Shown here: piece by piece, positions 33,827 through 41,675 of the stretch
Position numbering within the stretch: the stretch's first letter is position 1
Layout: every line of letters begins with the position of its first letter
DNA from: JAGVSZ01 sp963747775
GTDB lineage: Bacteria > Pseudomonadota > Gammaproteobacteria > Burkholderiales > SG8-39
Reading direction: 5' to 3'
Length of the DNA: 64,000 nucleotides
NCBI GenBank assembly: GCA_963747775.1
Contig: CAVVGT010000016.1
Location: 434,001-498,000 of the forward strand
Translations under genes and position numbers: made by a program
Notes under the pieces: generated by a model
The model's database searches: none
What the model saw: only the letters and a program-made list of their open reading frames with translations
What the model was told of the DNA's origin: nothing

Positions 33827-34741
33827 CTAGCCGGTGCCGCGCAGCCGTCGCAGCGCGAAGCCGTTGGCGACGCCGATCCCCGCGAGGATCAGCGCGAATC
33901 CGGCGAGGTGATGGAATCCGAGTCGCTCGCCGAGGAGCGAGACGCCGAGGAGCGCGCCGAACACCGGCACCAGATGCGTGAACAGGGAGGCGCGCGTGGG
34001 CCCGACCCGGGCGAGCCCGAAGTTGAAGAGGACCGTCGCGAGAACCGACGCCCCCACCGCGGTGTACGCGATGCCGCCGATCGTCGCGGGCGTGATCTCG
34101 AACGCACCCCGCCCGGTCGCGAGCTCCCAGAGATAGAACGGCAGGAGCCCGGCCAGTCCGAAGGCGCCGGTGACGAACACGAAGACCAGGCCGGAGACCC
34201 GGATCCCCGAGCGCGCGAGCAAGATCGTGTAGACCGACCACGTGATCATCGCTGCAAGCATCATCAGGTCCCCGATGTTCACCTCGAGGGCCGCGAGCCG
34301 ACTCCATTCGCCGTGCGCGAGGATCGCTACCACACCGAGCGCCGAGACCGCGAAGCCGGCCCACTCCCGGCCGGTCGGCCGCGTGCCGAACGCCGCCCAG
34401 CCGATCAGCATCACCCAGAGCGGCACGGTCGAGTTGAGGAGCTGCGCATTGATCGCGGTCGTGTAGTGCAGCACCCAGAAGACCCAGGCGTGATAGAGCC
34501 CGGTGCTCATCAGGCCGAGCACCGCGAGCGTCCGCCAGCGGCGGCGCACCTCCGGCCACTCCCTACCGAGTGCGCCGACCGCGAGCGGCGCGAGGATCGC
34601 CAAGACGAGCAGCCAGCGCCAGAACGAGAACGCGGCGGGCGGGATCGCGTCGGCGAGCGCGCGGCCCGTAATCGTGTTTCCCGCCCAAAGCGCTGTCGTC
34701 GCAGCCAGCGCGGCATACGCGGTGTCTCTCTTGGCCGGCAT
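33827..34741 (-). CDS. DMT-superfamily (EamA) exporter
   Basis: 304 residues from the ATG at 34741, with ten hydrophobic segments in two EamA repeats. The first repeat holds ALWAGNTITGRALADAIPPAAFSFWRW near residue 15-40 and the second ends in LTHLVPVFGALLGVSLLGERLGFHHL near 245-270. The family exports metabolites such as amino acids or drugs across the inner membrane; the substrate is not predictable. An open upstream extension to 34816 overlaps the LysR promoter and was rejected. It diverges from the LysR gene, which often controls the neighbouring exporter. Confidence 0.85.
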   Translation of the reverse strand: MPAKRDTAYAALAATTALWAGNTITGRALADAIPPAAFSFWRWLLVLAILAPLAVGALGREWPEVRRRWRTLAVLGLMSTGLYHAWVFWVLHYTTAINAQLLNSTVPLWVMLIGWAAFGTRPTGREWAGFAVSALGVVAILAHGEWSRLAALEVNIGDLMMLAAMITWSVYTILLARSGIRVSGLVFVFVTGAFGLAGLLPFYLWELATGRGAFEITPATIGGIAYTAVGASVLATVLFNFGLARVGPTRASLFTHLVPVFGALLGVSLLGERLGFHHLAGFALILAGIGVANGFALRRLRGTG

Positions 34742-34818
34742 CGGACTGAAATTCTGGGGCAGGTTGCTGATACCGTCCAATACATTAATATCTGACTGGC
34801 AATACCCGGAGAGCATTA
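34742..34818. promoter_or_regulatory. Divergent promoter region of DMT exporter and LysR gene
   Basis: 77 bp between divergent starts, AT-richer than its surroundings. ATTAAT occurs twice, at about 34786 and at 34815 next to the lysR start, and TACATTAATATCTGA resembles an imperfect LysR box. This is the natural place for the LysR protein to bind, controlling itself and the exporter. No operator can be defined with confidence. Confidence 0.35.
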
Positions 34819-35742
34819 ATGGAGCTGCGCCATGTGCGCTACTTCGTGACGGTCGCGGAACACCTCAGCTTCGCTCGGGCCGCGCGGGCCCTGCACATCT
34901 CCCAGCCGCCGCTCTCGCGCCAGATCCGCGCGCTGGAGGACGAACTGGGCACGCCGCTCCTGACCCGCACCAAGCGAACGGTCGCGCTGACGCCGGCGGG
35001 CACGGCGCTGCTCCCCGAGGCCCGGCGGTTGCTGCGCGACGCGGACGCGCTCAAGGCCGGCGCACGCGCTCACGCGGCCGGCGAAGTCGGCACCCTCGCG
35101 CTGGGATTCATCGGCCTGGCGGCCTACAACGTCTTGCCCGGTGTCCTCCCCGAGTTCCACCGCCTGCATCCGGGCGTGCGGCTCGCGCTGCGCGAGGCGA
35201 CGAGCGACGTACTCCATGCCGCGTTGCGGCAGGGCGAAATCGACGTCGCGCTGGTGCTGCCGCCGGCCGACGATCCGGCGCTCGAGTACGCGACGTTGCA
35301 TCGCGATGCGCTCGTCGCGGCGCTCCCCGCGGCGCGGCGCGAGCTCCGCGGCCGGGGCCCGCTCCGGCTCGCGTCGCTTGCGACCGAGCCCTTCATCCTG
35401 TTCCCGCGCAACGTCGGGACCTCGCTCTACGATGAGATCGTGGGCCGGTGCCGGCGCGCCGGGTTCTCGCCGCGCGTCGAGCAGGAGGCGATCCAGATGC
35501 AGACCATCGTGAGCCTGGTCGCGGCCGGAATGGGCGTGGCGCTGGTGCCGGCGTCGCTGCAGAACATGCGTCGCACGGGCGTCGTCTACCGGCCGCTTGC
35601 GGAGCGCAGCGCGACGGTCGAGGTCGGCATCGTATGGCGCCGCGGCGAGGCATCGCCTGCGGCACGGGCGTTCGTGGCCGCGGTGCGTGCGTGGGCCGCG
35701 CGGCAAGACGCGCGGAGCGCTAGACTTTCCGCCCCCGCATAA
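34819..35742 (+). CDS. LysR-family transcriptional regulator
   Basis: 307 residues. The N-terminal winged helix has LSFARAARALHISQPPLSRQIRALEDELG, and the effector domain starts near residue 92 (LALGFIGLAAYNVLPGVLPEFHRLHPG). It belongs to the BenM/CatM/HcaR-like group by the TRTKRTVALTPAGTALLPEA linker. GGAGAG precedes the ATG by 6-7 nt. It is divergent from the DMT exporter and 12 nt upstream of the alpha/beta-hydrolase gene, so it may control either unit. The inducer is unknown. Confidence 0.9.
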   Translation: MELRHVRYFVTVAEHLSFARAARALHISQPPLSRQIRALEDELGTPLLTRTKRTVALTPAGTALLPEARRLLRDADALKAGARAHAAGEVGTLALGFIGLAAYNVLPGVLPEFHRLHPGVRLALREATSDVLHAALRQGEIDVALVLPPADDPALEYATLHRDALVAALPAARRELRGRGPLRLASLATEPFILFPRNVGTSLYDEIVGRCRRAGFSPRVEQEAIQMQTIVSLVAAGMGVALVPASLQNMRRTGVVYRPLAERSATVEVGIVWRRGEASPAARAFVAAVRAWAARQDARSARLSAPA

Positions 35743-35754
35743 CGGAGGTACTCA

Positions 35755-36657
35755 ATGGCGATCGCAGGCAAGGAGCACTGGACCCGCAAGGGCGACGTCA
35801 AGCTCTTCCTCTGGCAGAAGCCCGCCGTCCCGGGCGTCGCAAAGCAGGGCACGGTACTCTTCGTGCACGGCTCGTCGATGGCCTCGCAGCCGACGTTCGA
35901 TCTCCATGTTCCGGGCCGTCCGGACTCGTCGGTGATGGACTGGTTCGCGGCGCGCGGCTTCGACACCTGGTGCATGGATCACGAGGGCTACGGTCGCTCC
36001 GACAAGCAGCGCCCGATCAACTGCGACATCCCGAACGGCGCCGACGACCTCGCCGCGGGGACCGAATACATCCTGAAGACGACCGACGCGCAGAAGCTGC
36101 TCACGTACGGCATCTCGTCGGGCGCGCTGAGGGCCGCGCTCTTCGCGCAGCGCCACCCCGAGCGCGTGGCACGGCTCGCGCTCGACGCGTTCGTGTGGAC
36201 CGGCGAGGGCAGCCCGACGCTCGCCGAGCGGCGCAAGAAGCTTCCCGAATTCCAGGGGAAGCACCGTCGGCCGATCGACCGCGCGTTCGTGCAGTCGATT
36301 TTCAGCCGCGACCACCCGGGGTGCGCCGACGAGGCGACCATCAACGCATTCGCCGACGCGATCGTCGCGCTCGACGATTCGGTGCCGACCGGCACCTACG
36401 TCGACATGTGCTCGAAGCTGCCGATCGTCGACCCGGCGAAGATCACGGTGCCGACGATCGTGATGCGCGGGCAATACGACGGCATCGCGGGCGTCGACGA
36501 TCTCGTCGAGTTCTTCAAGCGGCTGCCGAATCCCGACAAGCAGTTCACCGTCATGGCCGGTATCTCGCACGCGAGCTTCCAGCAGAAGAACTACCGGACC
36601 GCGTATCACATCCTGCACGCGTTCTTCGCGCAGCCCGAGCCCGTCTACCGGGGCTGA
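35755..36657 (+). CDS. Alpha/beta-fold hydrolase
   Basis: 300 residues. The oxyanion-hole motif is VLFVHGSSM near residue 35. The nucleophile elbow is TYGISSGAL near residue 118 (G-I-S-S-G). The acid Asp is probably in MRGQYDGIAG near 240 and the catalytic His in GISHASFQ near 265. No signal peptide is present, so it acts in the cytoplasm. The substrate could be an ester, lactone or C-C bond substrate. It follows the LysR gene by 12 nt and precedes a Bug binding protein by 17 nt, so the three look like one operon for uptake and hydrolysis of a carboxylate-type compound. CGGAGG-like sequence precedes the ATG. Confidence 0.85.
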   Translation: MAIAGKEHWTRKGDVKLFLWQKPAVPGVAKQGTVLFVHGSSMASQPTFDLHVPGRPDSSVMDWFAARGFDTWCMDHEGYGRSDKQRPINCDIPNGADDLAAGTEYILKTTDAQKLLTYGISSGALRAALFAQRHPERVARLALDAFVWTGEGSPTLAERRKKLPEFQGKHRRPIDRAFVQSIFSRDHPGCADEATINAFADAIVALDDSVPTGTYVDMCSKLPIVDPAKITVPTIVMRGQYDGIAGVDDLVEFFKRLPNPDKQFTVMAGISHASFQQKNYRTAYHILHAFFAQPEPVYRG

Positions 36658-36674
36658 ACCGGGGAGATCGCGCC

Positions 36675-37643
36675 ATGAGGCTCCTCAACGTCGCCCTCGT
36701 CGTCGCGCTTGCCGCCGCCGCTGCGACCACTAGCGCGCTCGGTCAGTCCTACCCGAACCGTCCGGTCCGGATGGTGGTGCCGCTTTCGGCCGGCGGGTTC
36801 GCCGACGTGCCGGCGCGCGTCATCGCGCCGCGGCTCTCGGAGGCGCTCGGCCAGCAGGTGTTCGTCGACAACCGGCCCGGCGCGGGCGCGACGATCGGCA
36901 CCGATTTCGTCGCCAAGTCGAAGTCCGACGGCTACACGCTGCTCTTCACCGGCACGCCGCACGTGATCAGCCCCGCGCTCTACAAGAACCTGCCGTACGA
37001 CCCGCTCAAGGATTTCGCGTCGGTGATGCTGGTCGCCGCGGGGCCGTACGTGTTGGTCGTGAACCCGCAGTTGCCGGTGAAGTCGCTGCAGGAGCTGATC
37101 GCGCTCGCGAAAGCCCAGCCCGGCAAGATCGACTATGCGAGCTCCGGCAACGGCAGCGCGCAGCACCTCGTCTCCGCACTCTTCGCGTCGATGGCCGGGA
37201 TCGAGCTCAGCCACGTGCCGTACAAAGGCAGCGGCCCGGCGATGCAGGACCTCCTCGGGGGACAGGTGAAGGTGTCGTTCGCGGGCATCCCGAATGTCAT
37301 GCCCCACGTGCGCGCCGGCAAGCTGCGCGCGCTCGCCGTCTCGACGCCCCGGCGTTCGCCCGATCTGCCCGATGTGCCCACGGTCGCCGAAGCGGGCGTG
37401 CCGGGATTCGACGCCACGCTATGGCTCGCGCTGCTCGCGCCCGCGGGCACGCCGAACGAGATCGTCCAGAAGCTCTACGCCGAGACCGCCAGGGTGTTGC
37501 GCGAGCCTGAGGTGCAGAAGGCGGTCGCGGCGACCGGCGTCGACGTCAGCATCCTCGGGCCCGCGGAGCTGCCCGCGTTCCTGCGCGCCGAGATCGACAA
37601 GTGGGGCAAGGTCGTCCGGGAGACGGGCGCGACGGTGAACTGA
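36675..37643 (+). CDS. Bug-family tripartite tricarboxylate transporter binding protein
   Basis: 322 residues with signal peptide (LNVALVVALAAAAATTSALGQ). The mature N-terminus YPNRPVRMVVPLSAGGFADV, then VDNRPGAGATIGTDFVAKSKSDGYT and YASSGNGSAQHL, HVPYKGSGPAMQDLLGGQV are the hallmarks of Bug/TctC proteins. They bind carboxylates, amides or nicotinate-like compounds. No TctA/TctB membrane genes are nearby, as usual for orphan Bug proteins of Burkholderiales. GGGGAG lies upstream of the ATG. It is convergent with the MFS gene, only 3 nt apart. Confidence 0.92.
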   Translation: MRLLNVALVVALAAAAATTSALGQSYPNRPVRMVVPLSAGGFADVPARVIAPRLSEALGQQVFVDNRPGAGATIGTDFVAKSKSDGYTLLFTGTPHVISPALYKNLPYDPLKDFASVMLVAAGPYVLVVNPQLPVKSLQELIALAKAQPGKIDYASSGNGSAQHLVSALFASMAGIELSHVPYKGSGPAMQDLLGGQVKVSFAGIPNVMPHVRAGKLRALAVSTPRRSPDLPDVPTVAEAGVPGFDATLWLALLAPAGTPNEIVQKLYAETARVLREPEVQKAVAATGVDVSILGPAELPAFLRAEIDKWGKVVRETGATVN

Positions 37644-37646
37644 CCG

Positions 37647-38885
37647 TCAACTTCCCAGCCGCCCGATCTTCCGCACTTCCGGAAAGAGGCGCAGCGCCCC
37701 CAGCACGCACGCGATCGTCGCGACGCCGCCGAACACGGCGGTGAACACCGGGCTGGTGAGCGCGGCGAGCAGGCCCGATTCGAACGCGCCGAGCTCGTTC
37801 GACGAGCTGATGAACACGCGGTTGACCGCCGAGACGCGCCCGCGCAACTCGTCGGGCGTGTGGAGCTGCACGACGGTCGCCCGGATCACCACGCTCACGT
37901 TGTCGAGTGCACCCGCGACCACCAGCATGGCGAGCGACAGCCAGAACCACGGCGAGAGCCCGAAGACCACGATCGCCGCGCCGAAGCCCGCCACCGACCC
38001 GACGAAAGCCGCGCCGGCGCGGCGGAACGGGCGCATGGCGCCCTGCGCGATCGACATCGCGAGCGCACCGATCGCCGGCGCCGACGTGAGCCAGCCGAGG
38101 CCGGTCGGACCGACCTGCACGATGTCTTTCGCGAACACCGGGAGCAGCGCGGTGACGCCGCCGAACAGGACGGCGAAGAGGTCGAGCGAGATGACGCCGA
38201 GAATCGTCCGGGTGCGCCACACGTGCACGAGCCCGGCGAGGAGGTCGCGCGGCGCACGGGGTCGCGCGTCCCGCTCGATCCGCCGCCGGCGGACGAGCAT
38301 GACTGCCGTCGCGGCGATGGCGGCGAGCGCGAGCGCGGCGAGATAGACCGCGGTGGCCGTGCCGGTCGCGGCGATCAGCATGCCGGCCGCCACCGGTCCC
38401 GCGATCGAAGCGAATTGAAAGAGGCTCGCGTTCCACGCCAGCGCGCGGCCCACCGCCTGCGGTGCCAGCAGTTGCGGCAGCAGCGCGTCGCGCGCCGGAC
38501 GGTTGAGGACCTGCCCCGCGCCGACGCAAACCACGGCGACGTAGATCCAGCCGGGTGCGGCGCCCAGCAGGGACGCGGCCGCGAGGAGCATGCTGCCTGC
38601 GGCCCAGATCGCCATGCTCAGCGCCGCGATGCGGCGGCGATCGAACAGGTCGGCGAGCTGCCCGGCCGGCAGGAAGAGCAGGATCACGGGCACGAACTGC
38701 GCGAGGCCCACCCACCCGAGCGCGAGCGCCGAGCCGGTGCGCTCGTAGAGATCCCAGCCGATCGCGACGCCCTGCGAGCGCTCGATCAGCCCGGTGGCGA
38801 GGACGAAGATCGAGAAGAGGCGATAGTCCCGCGAACGGAACGGCGCGAACGGATCGTGCGGGTCGGCGGCGCGGGGCGCGGTCAT
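37647..38885 (-). CDS. MFS transporter (EntS/MFS_3-like)
   Basis: 412 residues with about twelve hydrophobic segments. The loop 2-3 motif is GQLADLFDRRRIAAL near residue 75. VLNRPARDALLPQLLAPQAVGRALAWNASLFQFASIAGPVAAG near 125-165 and HTPDELRGRVSAVNRVFISSSNELGAFESG near 340-370 are typical of the EntS-like exporter branch (PF05977). It probably exports small molecules such as siderophores or drugs by proton antiport. The long cytoplasmic loop near residue 205 (VRRRRIERDARPRAPRD) separates the two halves. It is divergent from lgt. Confidence 0.88.
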   Translation of the reverse strand: MTAPRAADPHDPFAPFRSRDYRLFSIFVLATGLIERSQGVAIGWDLYERTGSALALGWVGLAQFVPVILLFLPAGQLADLFDRRRIAALSMAIWAAGSMLLAAASLLGAAPGWIYVAVVCVGAGQVLNRPARDALLPQLLAPQAVGRALAWNASLFQFASIAGPVAAGMLIAATGTATAVYLAALALAAIAATAVMLVRRRRIERDARPRAPRDLLAGLVHVWRTRTILGVISLDLFAVLFGGVTALLPVFAKDIVQVGPTGLGWLTSAPAIGALAMSIAQGAMRPFRRAGAAFVGSVAGFGAAIVVFGLSPWFWLSLAMLVVAGALDNVSVVIRATVVQLHTPDELRGRVSAVNRVFISSSNELGAFESGLLAALTSPVFTAVFGGVATIACVLGALRLFPEVRKIGRLGS

Positions 38886-38943
38886 CGGGGCGAGGGGCGG
38901 CGGATTTTACTCGGCGCGCGGGTTCGGGCATCCTTGCGCGCCC

Positions 38944-39723
38944 ATGCTCACCCATCCGAGCTTCGACCCGGTCGCGATTCAGCTCGGTCCGCTCGCCATC
39001 CGCTGGTACGGCTTGATGTACCTGGTCGGCTTCGCGGCGGCCTACGGGCTCGGCCGCCTGCGCATCGCCGCCGGAAAAGCCGCGCGCGTCACGGTGGCGG
39101 TCCTCGACGACTTGCTGTTTTTCGGCGTGCTGGGCGTGATTCTCGGCGGGCGGCTCGGGTACGTGCTGTTCTACAAGCCCGGTCACTACCTCCAACACCC
39201 CGCCGAGATCCTCGCGGTATGGCAGGGCGGCATGGCGTTCCACGGGGGATTTCTCGGCGTGCTGCTCGCCGTCTGGTGGGTCGCGCGGAAGCACCAGCTG
39301 CACTGGCTCGAGGTCACCGACTTCCTCGCGCCGCTCGCCCCGCTCGCGTTCGCCGCGGGGCGGCTCGGGAACTTCATCAACGGCGAGCTGTGGGGCCGCA
39401 TGACCGACGTCGCGTGGGGCATGGTGTTCCGCGGCGCGGGGCCTGCGCCCCGCCACCCGTCGCAGCTCTACCAGTTCGCGCTCGAGGGTCTCGCGCTGTT
39501 CGTGATCCTATGGCTCTACTCGTCGAAGCCGCGGCCGACCGGCGCGGTGTCGGGCGTGTTCCTGATCGGGTACGGCGTGTTCCGCTTCAGCGCCGAGTAC
39601 TTCCGCGAGCCCGACGATTTTCTCGGCCTGCTCGCGCTCGGCCTCAGCATGGGGCAATGGCTCTCGGTGCCGATGATCGTCGCCGGGATCGCACTGCTCA
39701 CCTGGGCCCTGCGCAAGCGCTAG
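38944..39723 (+). CDS. lgt: Prolipoprotein diacylglyceryl transferase
   Basis: 259 residues, seven membrane segments, usual length. Lgt moves a diacylglyceryl group from phosphatidylglycerol to the lipobox Cys of prolipoproteins in the inner membrane. Conserved motifs: IRWYGLMYLVGF near residue 20, GGRLGYVLFY near 63, GGMAFHGGFLG with the catalytic His near 103, the Lgt signature GRLGNFINGELWGR near 140, and RHPSQLYQ near 175. Two lipoprotein candidates in this window (the Liv operon 2 binding protein and TatT) would be substrates. Confidence 0.96.
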   Translation: MLTHPSFDPVAIQLGPLAIRWYGLMYLVGFAAAYGLGRLRIAAGKAARVTVAVLDDLLFFGVLGVILGGRLGYVLFYKPGHYLQHPAEILAVWQGGMAFHGGFLGVLLAVWWVARKHQLHWLEVTDFLAPLAPLAFAAGRLGNFINGELWGRMTDVAWGMVFRGAGPAPRHPSQLYQFALEGLALFVILWLYSSKPRPTGAVSGVFLIGYGVFRFSAEYFREPDDFLGLLALGLSMGQWLSVPMIVAGIALLTWALRKR

Positions 39724-39752
39724 AATGGCCCGCGAAGGAGGGAGCGGCAGCC

Positions 39753-39959
39753 GTGGACGAAGTCGAGCTTGCCATGCTCGAGCAGCGCATCATGCAACTC
39801 AAGATCGAGCACCGCGACCTTGACGACGTGATCAAGCGTCTCGGCGACCAGCTCGTCTACGACCAGCTCCAGCTGCAGCGGCTGAAGCGCCGCAAGCTCC
39901 TCCTCAAGGATCAGATCTCCTGGCTCGAGCGCCAGGTCGATCCCGACATTCCCGCCTGA
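39753..39959 (+). CDS. YdcH-like small coiled-coil protein (DUF465)
   Basis: 68 residues from a GTG start with AAGGAGG 11-14 nt upstream. The protein is one helical hairpin: RIMQLKIEHRDLDDVIKRL, then LQRLKRRKLLLKDQISWLE, the pattern of the DUF465/YdcH family with its LKKxKLxLKD core. An internal ATG at codon 8 is an alternative start. Function is unknown across the family. It starts 30 nt after lgt on the same strand and is probably cotranscribed with it. Confidence 0.75.
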   Translation: MDEVELAMLEQRIMQLKIEHRDLDDVIKRLGDQLVYDQLQLQRLKRRKLLLKDQISWLERQVDPDIPA

Positions 39960-39964
39960 GCGCG

Positions 39965-40714
39965 TCAGGCGAGCGCTCGCACGATCAGCGAGACGCCCAC
40001 CCCGAGCAGCGTCAGCGCGACCACGCGCATCACCGCCTCGCGCGAGATGCGCCGGAAGATGCGCGAGGCGAGGGCGATACCGGCGAGCGTCGCGGGAATC
40101 GCGATCGCGGCTGCGATCCACACCTTGACGTCGGCGAGGAGCCCGGTGATCAGAAACGCGATTACGCGCAAGCCGATGCTGAAGATCGAAGTCATGGTGA
40201 GCGTCGCGCGGTACTGCTCCTTGCTGAGCGGGCGATGCGTGAGGTAGATGGCGTAGGGCGGCCCGCCCGCGCCGAACAGCGTCCCGGTAATGCCGCCCGA
40301 GACGCCTGCGACGTAGGCCCAGCGCGTGCCGACGATGCCGTGGCTCGCACGGCGGGCGAGGCTGTAGAGCGAGAAGATCGAGATGAACAGTCCGAGCGCG
40401 ATCATTCCCGCCGTGCGCGGCAGGTTCACGAGCAGCGTCGCGCCGAGCGCGAGCCCGACCACGATCATCGGGACCATGCGCGCGACTTCGCCGCGCACCA
40501 CGTTGCGCGGGTTCTCGAGGCCCAGCCGCAGCGCGCCCGACAGGTCCACCAGCGAGTAGGTCGCGATCACGAACGGCAGCGGCAGGAACTGCGCGGCGAG
40601 CGGCACCGTGATCAGCGCCGAGCCGAAACCGGACAGGCCGTAGAGAATCGCGCCGGCGAACGTGATCGGCGCGAGCACGAGCAGCGCTGCCCACCCCTCC
40701 GGCAAGCCGCTCAC
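39965..40714 (-). CDS. TauE/SafE-family anion permease (first)
   Basis: 249-residue membrane protein with about eight hydrophobic segments. Family features include FAGAILYGLSGFGSALITVPLAAQFLPLP near residue 18-45, the mid-protein GGITGTLFGAGGPPYAIYLTHRPLSKEQYRATL near 135-165, and the final FRRISREAVMRVVALTLL. TauE/SafE proteins are linked to export of sulfite, sulfoacetate and related organic anions, and some to uptake of hydroxyacids. It lies 7 nt downstream of the serine-protease gene, and appears to be the last gene of the GntR-divergon minus-strand operon. Confidence 0.85.
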   Translation of the reverse strand: MSGLPEGWAALLVLAPITFAGAILYGLSGFGSALITVPLAAQFLPLPFVIATYSLVDLSGALRLGLENPRNVVRGEVARMVPMIVVGLALGATLLVNLPRTAGMIALGLFISIFSLYSLARRASHGIVGTRWAYVAGVSGGITGTLFGAGGPPYAIYLTHRPLSKEQYRATLTMTSIFSIGLRVIAFLITGLLADVKVWIAAAIAIPATLAGIALASRIFRRISREAVMRVVALTLLGVGVSLIVRALA

Positions 40715-40721
40715 GTTCTTG

Positions 40722-41651
40722 TCACTTGCGCGGCTCGGGCCGCGCCGGCGGCGCAGGCTTCGACCCTGGCGCCTCGTTCGCCCCGCTGTCGCGCATGCCC
40801 TGCGGCGGCTCGATGTAAAGCACGGTCGGCCGCTTGGCGGGCGCCTGCGGATAGAGGTCCATGAGCGCGTAGACCTCTTTCGGCATGTTCGTGTCGATCT
40901 TGAGCCCCAGCTCGCGCGCGGCCTTCGCGGTGATCGGGAAGTCGTGCGTCCAGCGCCCGTCGGTCAGGGTCCTGGCGGTCTCGACCGCCTTCTCCTTCGA
41001 CATCTGGCCGCTTTCACCGAGCAGCTCCGTGACGAACGCCTGGACTTGCGCAATCGCCTTGCGCGACATGTCCGCCAGGATCACCGTCTCGTCCGAAATC
41101 CGCTCGATCGGCTTCTGCTCGATCACTTTGATGATCGACGCCGCGGGTGCGCCGCCGATCTGCGGGTCGACCGGCCCGATGACGGCATTCGGGTCCATCA
41201 CGATCAGATCGGCAGCGAGGGCGATCATGGTCCCTCCGCTCATCGCATAGTGCGGCACGAACACGGTGACCTTGCCCTTGTGCTCGACGAGCGCGCGCGA
41301 GATCTGTTCCGAAGCGAGCACGAGGCCACCGGGCGTGTGCAGGATGAGATCGATCGCCTGGTCGTCCGGCGTGAGCCGGATGGCGCGCAGCACCGCCTCC
41401 GAGTCGTCGATGCTGATGTAGGTGGCGAGCGGAACGCCGAGGAAGCTGACGCGGTCCTGGCGGTGGATCAGCGCGATCACGCGCGAGCCGCGCGCCTCCT
41501 GGAAGCGCTTGAGCGCCGCGTCGCGCTCGGCCTCGACCGCACCGCTGCCGATGAACTGCATCGCCAGCAAGAAGACGAGCAGGCCCCAGAAGACGAACCG
41601 GGCGAAGCCGGCAAGGCGGTTGAAGAGCGTGGGTTTCGGGTTGCCGTTCAT
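40722..41651 (-). CDS. Membrane-anchored Clp/crotonase-fold serine protease (SDH proteinase, SppA-like)
   Basis: 309 residues. One hydrophobic helix near residue 15-35 (FARFVFWGLLVFLLAMQFIG) anchors it to the membrane. The following domain is the serine-dehydrogenase-proteinase type of Clp fold: IDLILHTPGGLVLASEQISRAL near 105, and the likely nucleophile Ser in HYAMSGGTMIALAAD near 140. NAVIGPVDPQIGG follows, as in family members with a Ser-Lys or Ser-Asp arrangement. The last 25 residues are Pro/Ala-rich and disordered. Family members degrade or clip membrane proteins, but the target is unknown. Its ATG is 24 nt after the dehydrogenase stop, so it belongs to the same operon. Confidence 0.85.
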   Translation of the reverse strand: MNGNPKPTLFNRLAGFARFVFWGLLVFLLAMQFIGSGAVEAERDAALKRFQEARGSRVIALIHRQDRVSFLGVPLATYISIDDSEAVLRAIRLTPDDQAIDLILHTPGGLVLASEQISRALVEHKGKVTVFVPHYAMSGGTMIALAADLIVMDPNAVIGPVDPQIGGAPAASIIKVIEQKPIERISDETVILADMSRKAIAQVQAFVTELLGESGQMSKEKAVETARTLTDGRWTHDFPITAKAARELGLKIDTNMPKEVYALMDLYPQAPAKRPTVLYIEPPQGMRDSGANEAPGSKPAPPARPEPRK

Positions 41652-41675
41652 CGGGGTCTGCCGAGCGGTCGGTTT

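Noticed and set aside
31580..34795. Very long open frame opposite the ParA, ilvD and exporter genes
   Set aside because: High GC keeps antisense frames open. Composition is Arg/His/Asp-rich without domains, and the opposite strand has clear IlvD.
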